Of a DNA stretch of 33,618 nucleotides, positions 27,737 through 33,618 are shown in pieces (positions within the stretch are counted from its first letter, which is position 1; the number at the start of each line of letters is the position of its first letter). The stretch is from Myxococcales bacterium UBA5297 (lineage in GTDB: Bacteria; Myxococcota; Myxococcia; Myxococcales; UBA5297). Under the pieces are notes generated by a model. The model was not told the origin of the DNA and made no database searches. It saw only the letters and a program-made list of their open reading frames with translations. The position numbers were made by a program, and so were the translations under genes. The DNA is taken from assembly GCA_002408385.1 (NCBI GenBank), contig DHSB01000170.1, positions 1-33,618 on the forward strand, in the 5' to 3' direction.

Positions 27737-28711
27737 CTACCCGAAGACCCCGCGCGCGCCACCGGCGACCGGCGCGGCCTGCTGCCGCGGCAGCGGGCGC
27801 GACCAGTCCGGCAGACCGATGCGGTCGCGGCCAGAGCGCTTGGCCTGGTAGAGCGCGCGGTCGGCGGCATCGACGAGGTCCGAGGGGATGCGCACCTCCT
27901 TCGCCGGCACGCTCGCTGCGCCGAGCGAGGCACTCACGCGCAGCCGGCAGTCGGCCGCGCCGAAGCGCGCCTCGCCGAACGCGCGCCAGATGCGCTCGGC
28001 GACCGCCAGGCATCCCGGCAGGCAGGTGCGCGGCAGGATCACCGCGAACTCCTCGCCGCCATAGCGGGTCACGATGTCGATCTCGCGCACGCAGTTGCGC
28101 AGGATGGCCGCCGCGCCGCGCAGGACCTCGTCGCCGGCGAGGTGGCCGTGCCGATCGTTGACCCGCTTGAAGTGGTCGAGGTCGACCATGATCAGCGACA
28201 GCGGATCGCCGAAGCGCTGCGAGCGCACGAACTCCTCGCGCAGCCGCTCCTCGAACAAGCGCCGGTTGTAGAGCCCCGTGAGCGGATCGGTGACCGAGAG
28301 GCGCTCGAGCTCTCGCTCGCGGGCCAGCAGTCGATCATGAGAGCGCTTGATGCGCAGCAGGGACTCTAGCCGCGCGATCAACAGCTCGTCGTCCACCCCT
28401 CGCTCGAGGCACTCGTCGGCCCCGCGCCGCAGCGCGCCGAGCCGCTCGTCGCTCCCGCGACTCAGGCAGACCAGAGGCAGGAACTCGTCGGCGTCGCGCG
28501 AGGCCTTGAGCACGCGGACCAGATCGCCCCCGGCGTCGAGCCCAAGGTCGAGCAGCACGAGGTCAGGCGCCTCCTCACGGGCGCGCCGCAAGACCTCGGA
28601 GGCCTCACCAGCCTGAAGCGGCAGCAACCCCGCCCCGCAAAGCGCGTCGCACAGCCGCGAACGAGTCGACGGACAGCCTTCGGCCACAAGGACCTTCGCG
28701 CGCGTCTTCAT
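27737..28711 (-). CDS. Receiver-GGDEF diguanylate cyclase
   Basis: This 324-residue protein makes cyclic di-GMP. The N-terminal receiver-like domain has a candidate phospho-acceptor Asp55 (LVLLDLGL), but the acidic pocket is reduced to AEG and the conserved Lys-Pro is replaced by Arg-Gly (CLERGVD), so it looks partly degenerate. The GGDEF domain starts at TDPLTGLYNRRLF, has the active site RYGGEEF, and has an intact inhibitory I-site RxxD (REID) five residues before it, predicting product inhibition. The ATG at 28711 is preferred; a longer in-frame start is less likely and the Shine-Dalgarno is poor. The PilZ protein at 19883-20935 is a possible receptor for its product. Confidence 0.92.
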   Translation of the reverse strand: MKTRAKVLVAEGCPSTRSRLCDALCGAGLLPLQAGEASEVLRRAREEAPDLVLLDLGLDAGGDLVRVLKASRDADEFLPLVCLSRGSDERLGALRRGADECLERGVDDELLIARLESLLRIKRSHDRLLARERELERLSVTDPLTGLYNRRLFEERLREEFVRSQRFGDPLSLIMVDLDHFKRVNDRHGHLAGDEVLRGAAAILRNCVREIDIVTRYGGEEFAVILPRTCLPGCLAVAERIWRAFGEARFGAADCRLRVSASLGAASVPAKEVRIPSDLVDAADRALYQAKRSGRDRIGLPDWSRPLPRQQAAPVAGGARGVFG

Positions 28712-28796
28712 CCCTAGCCCCCGGTCAACCTTGGAAAGGCGCGGACCATAGCAAGAACCCGCGGTTCGGAGGGAAGACGTTTCCACCCGGCGATCC

Positions 28797-29213
28797 TCAT
28801 TTTTTCGGCTCGGGGGCGACGCCGTACTGCTCGGTCTCGCTGCGAACGAAGAAGCGCACGGCGACCTGGTCGATCTTCAGGATCTTCTCGGCCGCCGCGC
28901 GCGGGACGACCGCCCAGGGAAAGTCCGGCTGGTTCGGAAACTCGACGACCGCGAAGTCACCACGCTCGAGCCCGCGGCGCACTGGCTCCTCGATGACGAG
29001 CCGGCGCATCTTCTTCGACCGGGTCGTGAAGAAGAAGGTGTGCTCGCCCAGCGGGGTGGCGATGCGGGCCGCCTTGACGATCTGCTCGATCTGGTTGCGC
29101 TTCTCGGCCTGCTCACGGTTCAGGCGCGCGGCCCGCTGCTCGGCCTTCTCGCCGGGCCGATAGTCGGCCGAGACGACGCCAGCCTGCACGAGCTTGTCCT
29201 TGAGACTCTGCAT
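28797..29213 (-). CDS. DUF2058 (YaiL-like) family protein
   Basis: This 138-residue basic protein is recognisable by its start MQSLKDKLVQAGVV, the charged helix AEQRAARLNREQAEKRNQIEQ, and the C-terminal half (FFFTTRSKKMRRLVIEEPV, VVEFPNQPDFPWAVVPRAAAEKI). This matches my memory of the DUF2058/YaiL family, described as nucleic-acid-associated but poorly characterised. The ATG at 29213 has GAGGAC upstream. It stands alone, divergent from the small stub at 29256. Confidence 0.85.
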   Translation of the reverse strand: MQSLKDKLVQAGVVSADYRPGEKAEQRAARLNREQAEKRNQIEQIVKAARIATPLGEHTFFFTTRSKKMRRLVIEEPVRRGLERGDFAVVEFPNQPDFPWAVVPRAAAEKILKIDQVAVRFFVRSETEQYGVAPEPKK

Positions 29214-29255
29214 GATGTCCTCGGGAAAAGGGGGCCTACACTAGATCCGACCGCC

Positions 29256-29444
29256 GTGCCGAGGAAGAGGGCCGAAGGCCCGCGCTCGAGCAAGCCGCCG
29301 GCTGTGCCGCTGGCCACTCGCCGGGCTGCCGCGCCGGGCTCGGGAGCGCGGCACGCGCTGCGGCTCAAGAGGTGTCGGGAAATCTGCGGGGTATCGCGCG
29401 AGGCGGGGATGGCCGCCGTCTCGGCAGCCTGCGTGAGCGCGTGA
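29256..29444 (+). pseudogene. Possible truncated gene start fused into element copy I
   Basis: A GTG at 29256 opens a frame with gene-like third-position G/C bias (VPRKRAEGPRSSKPPAVPLA). It runs to 29364 and then continues into dispersed element copy I until TGA at 29442-29444. The basic N-terminus resembles the start of a larger protein cut off by the element, much as the receiver remnant at 8949-9173 is cut by copy D. TACACT at 29237-29242 would suit a -10 with leaderless translation. No function can be assigned and it may be chance. Confidence 0.25.
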
Positions 29445-29495
29445 AGAAGAGGCACTGAAGCGAGACTGAGGAGGGTTTCTCGACGGATCTCTTCA
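29365..29495. repeat. Stop-codon-overlapping dispersed element (copy I), inverted ends
   Basis: The left end reads TCAAGAGGTGTCGGGAAATC on the plus strand. The right end reads TGAAGAGATCCGTCGAGAAA on the minus strand, whose TGA is the stop of the phospholipase-D-like gene. The 131-bp interior (GCCGAGACGGCGGCCATC on the minus strand) is related to the right half of copy D. Confidence 0.75.
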
Positions 29496-30737
29496 CGCGA
29501 AGGCGCCGAAGATCCAGGTCAGCTCGTACATCAGCCGCTCGAGCAACCCGCGCCTGCGCCAGGAGTCCCAGCGGATCTCTATCGAGCGCTCGAGATCGAC
29601 CTTCCAGTGCCGCTCAAGCTCGGCGGCGACCGCGGGATCCTCGATGACCAGCGCCCCCTCCTCGCTTTTGCGCATCGACATCGGGTCGATGTTGATCGAC
29701 CCGACCACCGCGAGCCGGTCGTCGATGAGCATCGTCTTCGAATGCATCATCGCCGGCTGGTACTCCCAGATTCGCACCCCCTGCCTCAGAAGCTGCTCGT
29801 AGGTCGAGCGCTGGGCCGAGCGGATGGGGTGAAGGTCGTGGTTGCGGCCGGGCGCGAGGATGCGGACGTCGACGCCCGCTTGCGCCCTGCGAACGAGCGC
29901 GTCGGCGATGGCTTTCGAGGGGATGAAGTACGAGTTGGCGATCCACAGCCGGTGCTGGGCTGAGGCGATGGCGACCTGCGTGAGCCTCTCGGCGCTCGTC
30001 TCGCCGGCGGCGGACGTGCTCGCGACGAACGCGGCCCGCGCTTTCCCGGCCTGCTCGAGCTTGGGAAAGGCCTCGGGGCCGAGTAGCGCGCCGCCGGCCT
30101 CCTGCCAATTCTCGGCGAAGGCGAGCTGCATCTCGGCGACGGCCGGTCCCTGGACCCGAACGTTGCTCTCGCGCCACTCGTCGGGCGCCAGCCCGTCGCC
30201 GAGCCAGGACCACCAGATACCAAAGCCGCCGGTGACCCCGCGGCGGCCGTCAACGATGAGGATTTTGCGGTGATTGCGATAGAAGAGCCGCCCTGGGGTT
30301 CCGTTGGAGTAGTTGCGAAAGCGGCGCACGTCACAGCCGCCCTCGGCGAGCGTGCGGCGGATCTTGTCGTCGAAGCCCGGGCTGCCGAACGGCTCGTAGA
30401 TGACCCGGCATGCGACCCCTTCCTGCGTGCGCTTGAGGATCGCGCGAATCAGCCGCGTCGAGGGATACGAGGGCCTCCAGATGAAGCTGACGATGTGGAT
30501 GCTCGACTCGGCCCGGAGGATCTCCTCCTCGAGCACGTCGAAGATGCGGCCGTTTTCGACCAGCTCCACCTCGTGCCCCGGGCGCATCGCGACACCGACC
30601 GACTGGTAGAGCGCCAGCGAAAAACCGTCGCCGCCGCTGGGCACCGGATCGCGCACCTGGAGATCGTCCGGATGGTTGGGATACGGGCAGCCGGCGGCCA
30701 GGAGCGCGAGGGCGAAGAATGCCGCGAGCTTCCACAC
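29493..30737 (-). CDS. Phospholipase D/cardiolipin synthase-like lipoprotein
   Basis: This 414-residue protein has two HKD catalytic motifs: H156-K158-D163 (NHRKILIVDGRRGVTGG) and H332-K334-D339 (MHSKTMLIDDRLAVVGSIN). These are typical of cardiolipin synthases and related phosphatidyltransferases or phospholipases. Instead of the two N-terminal membrane helices usual in cardiolipin synthase, it has a lipoprotein signal (LLAAGC, Cys17), implying a periplasmic lipid-anchored enzyme. The GTG start at 30737 fits the signal peptide but lacks a clear Shine-Dalgarno. The TGA stop belongs to element copy I, and the upstream gap is entirely a repeat element. Substrate preference cannot be read from the sequence. 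Confidence 0.9.
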   Translation of the reverse strand: MWKLAAFFALALLAAGCPYPNHPDDLQVRDPVPSGGDGFSLALYQSVGVAMRPGHEVELVENGRIFDVLEEEILRAESSIHIVSFIWRPSYPSTRLIRAILKRTQEGVACRVIYEPFGSPGFDDKIRRTLAEGGCDVRRFRNYSNGTPGRLFYRNHRKILIVDGRRGVTGGFGIWWSWLGDGLAPDEWRESNVRVQGPAVAEMQLAFAENWQEAGGALLGPEAFPKLEQAGKARAAFVASTSAAGETSAERLTQVAIASAQHRLWIANSYFIPSKAIADALVRRAQAGVDVRILAPGRNHDLHPIRSAQRSTYEQLLRQGVRIWEYQPAMMHSKTMLIDDRLAVVGSINIDPMSMRKSEEGALVIEDPAVAAELERHWKVDLERSIEIRWDSWRRRGLLERLMYELTWIFGAFA

Positions 30738-30756
30738 GGTGGAAAGGTAGACACGT

Positions 30757-31058
30757 CAGTTGGGAGTCGTGAGTTGGGAGTTGTGAGTCGACGGCCCCGC
30801 GTCGCCCGGCGGTGCGGTAGGGGCGCACAGCAGTGCGCCCGTCGCCGCAGGTCCCGGAGCCACTTGCCCGCGCCAGTTCCCGTCGCCGCCTGCCCTACTG
30901 CTGTGCCGTACGGAACCGCTCTTCAGGATGAGCAGGCGCTCGGTCGACGGTTCGCGGGAATGCCGCGCCCGTGCTCGATATCTGGCCGGGCGCACTGCTG
31001 TGCGCCCTACCGAGCCGCGCGGCTTTGCTCCCAACTCAAAACTCACAACTCCCAACTT
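30757..31058. mobile_element. MITE-like element with paired hairpins and heptamer ends (copy 2)
   Basis: Outer ends are 7-bp-periodic inverted runs: TTGGGAGTCGTGAGTTGGGA on the left (30757-30790) and CCCAACTCAAAACTCACAAC on the right (31028-31058). Inside are inverted hairpins GGGCGCACAGCAGTGCGCCC (30821-30840) and GGGCGCACTGCTGTGCGCCC (30988-31007). It fills the space between the phospholipase-D-like gene (starts 30737) and the outer-membrane gene (ends 31062). No open frame is convincing. Confidence 0.75.
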
Positions 31059-31061
31059 GCC

Positions 31062-32222
31062 CTAAAACATCTGCCCAAACATGAAATAGACCGCCTGCCG
31101 GTCGCGCGAGATGCCGAAGTCGAACCGCGCGACCGCGGCGCCGTGCGCGAGCCGCACGCCGACGCCGCCCGCGGTGTGCAGCCGGTACCAGGGCCCGTCG
31201 TAGCTCTCCTCGGACCAGGCGCGGCCCGCGTCGGCGAAGAGCACCCCGCCCACCTTGATCCGGCGGCCGAGCAGGCGCGGCTCGGCGAGGGTCGCCCGCA
31301 GCTCGGCATTGCCGAGCAGCTTGAGGGTCCCGGTGTAGCGGTGGCGCGCGATGCCGCGCACGCTGCTGATCCCGCCGATGCCCTCGGAGCCGAGCAGCCC
31401 ACCGAGGTTGGGCCACTCGTAGAACGGCACGTCCCCGAACAGCCAGTCGCCGGCGATGCGCCCGCCGAGCACCAACCGGCGACCGAGCGGCACGAACCCG
31501 CGCAGGGTCACGGTCGCCTGCCCATAGTCGTAGTCGCTGCCGGTCGCCCGGCCGCCTATCCGCAAGGCGAGCTCCTGGCTGCCGCCTCGGCTCGGGTCCG
31601 ACTCGTCGTCGCGCGTGTCGCGCACTATCCCCACGAGCACCTGGCCGGTCAGGCCTCCCTCGACGCCGAGCGGTCGGCGCTGCGCGAGCAACGACCCTTC
31701 GCCCGGCCGCACCGAGGTGAGGCGATACGAGTAGCCCACGTAGGGCTGCGGCAGCGCGCTCGGACGGCCTATCCGCACCCGCAGCCAGCCGCCGGCGTTG
31801 AGCCGCTCGTAGGTGTAGAGCCCCGAGCGCTCCTCGCCCCCGTAGTCCGGGGCCGAGTTGTTGCCCGGCCCGAAGTAGGGCGCAAACCTCTCGCGCCGAT
31901 AGTCGAGCCTGGCCTCGAGCCGCACGCCCGTGCCGAGGAACTGCGGCCCGTCGTAGCGCAGAAAGTGCGACTGCACCCCGCCGGTGGTCATGAAGACCTG
32001 CCCGGCAAGCGCGTGCGCGTACGGCCGCTTGCCGTCGCGATAGAGGTAGGCGCCGCCGGCCAGGCCGAAGCCGAGCTTCTCGTCCGAGTTGTAGCTCGCC
32101 AGGGGAACGACCAACGCGTCCATCGAGCTGCCGGCTTCCCGATCGAGCGTCGCGTCCGGCGCCTCACGGGCCGAAACCCCTCCGGCCACAGCCAAGGTGA
32201 GGGCGAGCAGCGCTGGAACCAT
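31062..32222 (-). CDS. Outer-membrane beta-barrel protein (surface antigen/Omp85-like)
   Basis: This 386-residue protein is built of alternating amphipathic strands and ends in a terminal phenylalanine (AVYFMFGQMF), the outer-membrane insertion signature. The pattern VRDTRDDESDPSRGGSQELA near the middle is typical of the bacterial surface-antigen (D15) barrel family. No POTRA domains precede it, so it is a barrel-only member. The ATG at 32222 gives a signal-like core (LLALTLAVAGGVSA), but AAGGAG abuts the ATG with no spacer and the basic n-region lies just upstream in frame. A longer start (GTG at 32327) is possible. It is divergent from the flippase-like gene at 32345. Confidence 0.82.
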   Translation of the reverse strand: MVPALLALTLAVAGGVSAREAPDATLDREAGSSMDALVVPLASYNSDEKLGFGLAGGAYLYRDGKRPYAHALAGQVFMTTGGVQSHFLRYDGPQFLGTGVRLEARLDYRRERFAPYFGPGNNSAPDYGGEERSGLYTYERLNAGGWLRVRIGRPSALPQPYVGYSYRLTSVRPGEGSLLAQRRPLGVEGGLTGQVLVGIVRDTRDDESDPSRGGSQELALRIGGRATGSDYDYGQATVTLRGFVPLGRRLVLGGRIAGDWLFGDVPFYEWPNLGGLLGSEGIGGISSVRGIARHRYTGTLKLLGNAELRATLAEPRLLGRRIKVGGVLFADAGRAWSEESYDGPWYRLHTAGGVGVRLAHGAAVARFDFGISRDRQAVYFMFGQMF

Positions 32223-32344
32223 CTCCTTCGATCGTCCTCTGCGCCGCCTCCACGAAGCGGCCCGTCCTCGCGCCCCTCCAGGGAAGGCGCGGGGCTCCTC
32301 CGACGTTTTTTTCAGACAAGCGCCCACGGAGGGAACCAGCACGG

Positions 32345-33472
32345 ATGACGACTTCGGCGAAGGCTCCAGCACCGAGGGACACGAACCCATACACCAGGCC
32401 GCGCCGGTCACGATGGCTCGGCCGGGCAGCGCTCGGGCTGCTCGGGGCGTGCCTGAGCGTGGTGCTGATAGGCAGCGCCTTCTTCAAGCCCTCGCTCGCC
32501 GCGGGCCAGCTCTCGCTCACCCCGCGCTTCACCCTCGGCGCCTGGACTGCCGACCTGCCCACGCACCTGCCTTGGGTCGCGGCCTTCGCCCTGCTCACCG
32601 CGGCGATCATCCCGCTGCGCGCGGTCCAGTGGCGCCACACGCTCGGCGAGCGCGCCCCCGGGTTTCGCCACCGCTACCACTCGGTCGCCATCGGCGCCTT
32701 CTTCCACAACGCGGTCCCCGGCAAGCTCGGCGAGTTCGTGCGCGCCTTCGTCCTCTCGCGCCGCCAAGGCCTGCCCTTCTTCGAGAGCTTGGGCTCGGTG
32801 CTCGTCTGCAAGCTGCTCGAGCTGGCGGCCCTCATCGCCGTCGTCGGAGTCGCGCTCGCCGGGCCGCTCGGCTCGGGCGCCTCGAGCCTCGGGCCCGCCG
32901 TCCTGGCCGCCTTCGGCCTGTTCGCCGTGCTGCTCGGCCTCGCCCTCGCCGGCGCTCGCTACGCCGGGCGGCTCTGCGCGTGGCTCGACTCGCGGGGCCG
33001 GCTGCCGAAGCTGAGCATGGCGCTCGGTCACTTGGGCAAGGGGCTTGGCGCCACGAAGTCGCCGCGCCGGGCGGTGCTCGCCTTTGCCGCCTCCTTTGGC
33101 CCGGTGCTCGCCTCGGCCATCGCCTACGGGGTCGCGCTGCAGGCGCTCGGGGTCGAGCACGGCCTCTTCGCCGGCGGCATCGTCCTCGGCGCCATCTCGC
33201 TCGGCCAGCTCAGCCCCGGGCTGCCCATCGGCATGGGCATGTACTACCTGACCTCGAGCTGGGCCGCCCGCGCCCTCGGCGCTGCGCCCGAGCAGGCTGC
33301 CTCTTTCGCCGCGCTGACCCACCTGGCGACCTTCTCGACCCAGCTCTTGGTCGGCTTGGTGTCGGTGCTCGTCTACCGGATCCGCCTGCGGCAGCTCCTG
33401 CGCGCCAAGGCCGAGATGGTCGCTGCCGACGCGCCGACAGGGCCCGACCCCGCGCTCGAGCCCACGCGTTGA
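32345..33472 (+). CDS. Lysylphosphatidylglycerol-synthase-TM/flippase-like membrane protein (UPF0104-like)
   Basis: This 375-residue integral membrane protein has seven to eight hydrophobic helices and the family patterns FFHNAVPGKLGEFVRAFVLS (cytoplasmic loop after helices 2-3) and AISLGQLSPGLPIGMGMYYL near the C-terminus. It resembles the membrane domain of lysylphosphatidylglycerol synthases and the AglD/UPF0104 group, which act in lipid or polyprenyl-glycan flipping. The cytosolic transferase domain of MprF is absent. The ATG at 32345 follows GGAGGG by about 12 bases. Its TGA stop is the first triplet of element copy K. Substrate unknown. Confidence 0.88.
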   Translation: MTTSAKAPAPRDTNPYTRPRRSRWLGRAALGLLGACLSVVLIGSAFFKPSLAAGQLSLTPRFTLGAWTADLPTHLPWVAAFALLTAAIIPLRAVQWRHTLGERAPGFRHRYHSVAIGAFFHNAVPGKLGEFVRAFVLSRRQGLPFFESLGSVLVCKLLELAALIAVVGVALAGPLGSGASSLGPAVLAAFGLFAVLLGLALAGARYAGRLCAWLDSRGRLPKLSMALGHLGKGLGATKSPRRAVLAFAASFGPVLASAIAYGVALQALGVEHGLFAGGIVLGAISLGQLSPGLPIGMGMYYLTSSWAARALGAAPEQAASFAALTHLATFSTQLLVGLVSVLVYRIRLRQLLRAKAEMVAADAPTGPDPALEPTR

Positions 33473-33500
33473 AGAGGTGCTGAGGGACCCTCGCCGATGT
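33470..33500 (+). repeat. Stop-codon-overlapping dispersed element (copy K, partial)
   Basis: TGAAGAGGTGCTGAGGGACC begins at the stop codon of the flippase-like gene and matches the outer end of the family for about 20 bases before diverging. The far end is not identifiable within the window. Confidence 0.5.
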
Positions 33501-33599
33501 GACCTTCGATCGGCGCCGCGACGCGATTTCGTGAGGGCCGCCCTTCGTGGCGGCCGCCGAGAACCTCGTATCGCCCGCGCATCTGTGCGATTCCTCGAC

Positions 33600-33618
33600 G
33601 GGCGCACTGCTGTGCGCC
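33600..33618. repeat. GGGCGCAC hairpin at window edge
   Basis: The last 19 bases are GGGCGCACTGCTGTGCGCC, the same hairpin found as inverted pairs at 27559/27680 and 30821/30988. Presumably a third element continues past the window. Confidence 0.8.

Noticed and set aside
32301..32320. T-rich run (seven T) between the divergent outer-membrane and flippase-like genes as an intrinsic terminator
   Set aside because: No stable hairpin directly precedes the T-run on either strand, and the location between two gene starts makes a terminator unlikely.

Overview
The window is about 33.6 kb of very GC-rich DNA with strong G/C bias at third codon positions. Several features point to the Myxococcota (myxobacteria and relatives): a surface protein with a MYXO-CTERM-type tail (9532-11496), lipoproteins with Asp-Ala-Gly linkers, a Myxococcus-style PilZ protein with an alanine-rich coiled-coil lead-in, and two NtrC-type sigma-54 activators. 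No tRNA, rRNA, CRISPR array or intact transposase was seen. The phylum assignment is an inference.

Layout. 431-1712 (minus): a regulator with a LuxR-type helix-turn-helix, split by an apparent frameshift. 8920 down to 1830 (minus): a six-gene tripartite efflux operon (Yip1-like membrane protein, TolC-like channel, HlyD/MacA-like adaptor, ABC ATPase and two MacB-type permeases). Several of its junctions overlap by 1 or 4 bases, as in translationally coupled genes. 8949-9173: a stump of a receiver domain. 9532-11496 (plus): a secreted phosphodiester-glycosidase/SLH protein with eleven perfect GLPYDA repeats. 12992 down to 11557 (minus): a small lipoprotein followed by a radical SAM/SPASM enzyme, a two-gene system of unknown product. 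Then come an EI24/CysZ-like membrane protein, a membrane-anchored beta-propeller-like protein, a TPR protein, two very small genes, an NtrC-type regulator, PilZ plus trpS, a GHL10 glycosidase-like lipoprotein, a histidine kinase/NtrC pair, a receiver-GGDEF diguanylate cyclase, a DUF2058 protein, a phospholipase-D-like lipoprotein, an outer-membrane barrel and a flippase-like integral membrane protein. Most are envelope or signalling functions.

The most unusual aspect is between the genes. Nearly every longer gap carries members of several dispersed repeat families. The most striking is an 80-270 bp element with inverted ends close to T(G/C)AAGAGGTGTCGA. In six places the TGA at its end is the stop codon of the adjacent gene (431, 3214, 17713, 19883, 29493, 33470). 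One copy has become in-frame coding sequence inside the ABC ATPase, one abuts a truncated receiver gene, and one fills the gap between the two permease genes. Other families are a hairpin GGGCGCACAGCAGTGCGCCC found as inverted pairs, 7-bp-periodic GAGTTNN runs, a hairpin GGCGGAGCTCCAGCTCCGCC inside ATGGAGG/CCTCCAT ends, and tandem arrays with periods of about 42 and 84 bp.

The nearest thing to an undescribed system here is therefore the stop-codon-overlapping element family. The radical SAM/lipoprotein pair, whose chemistry I believe is unknown, is second. All family names come from reading the sequence and memory; no searches were run.
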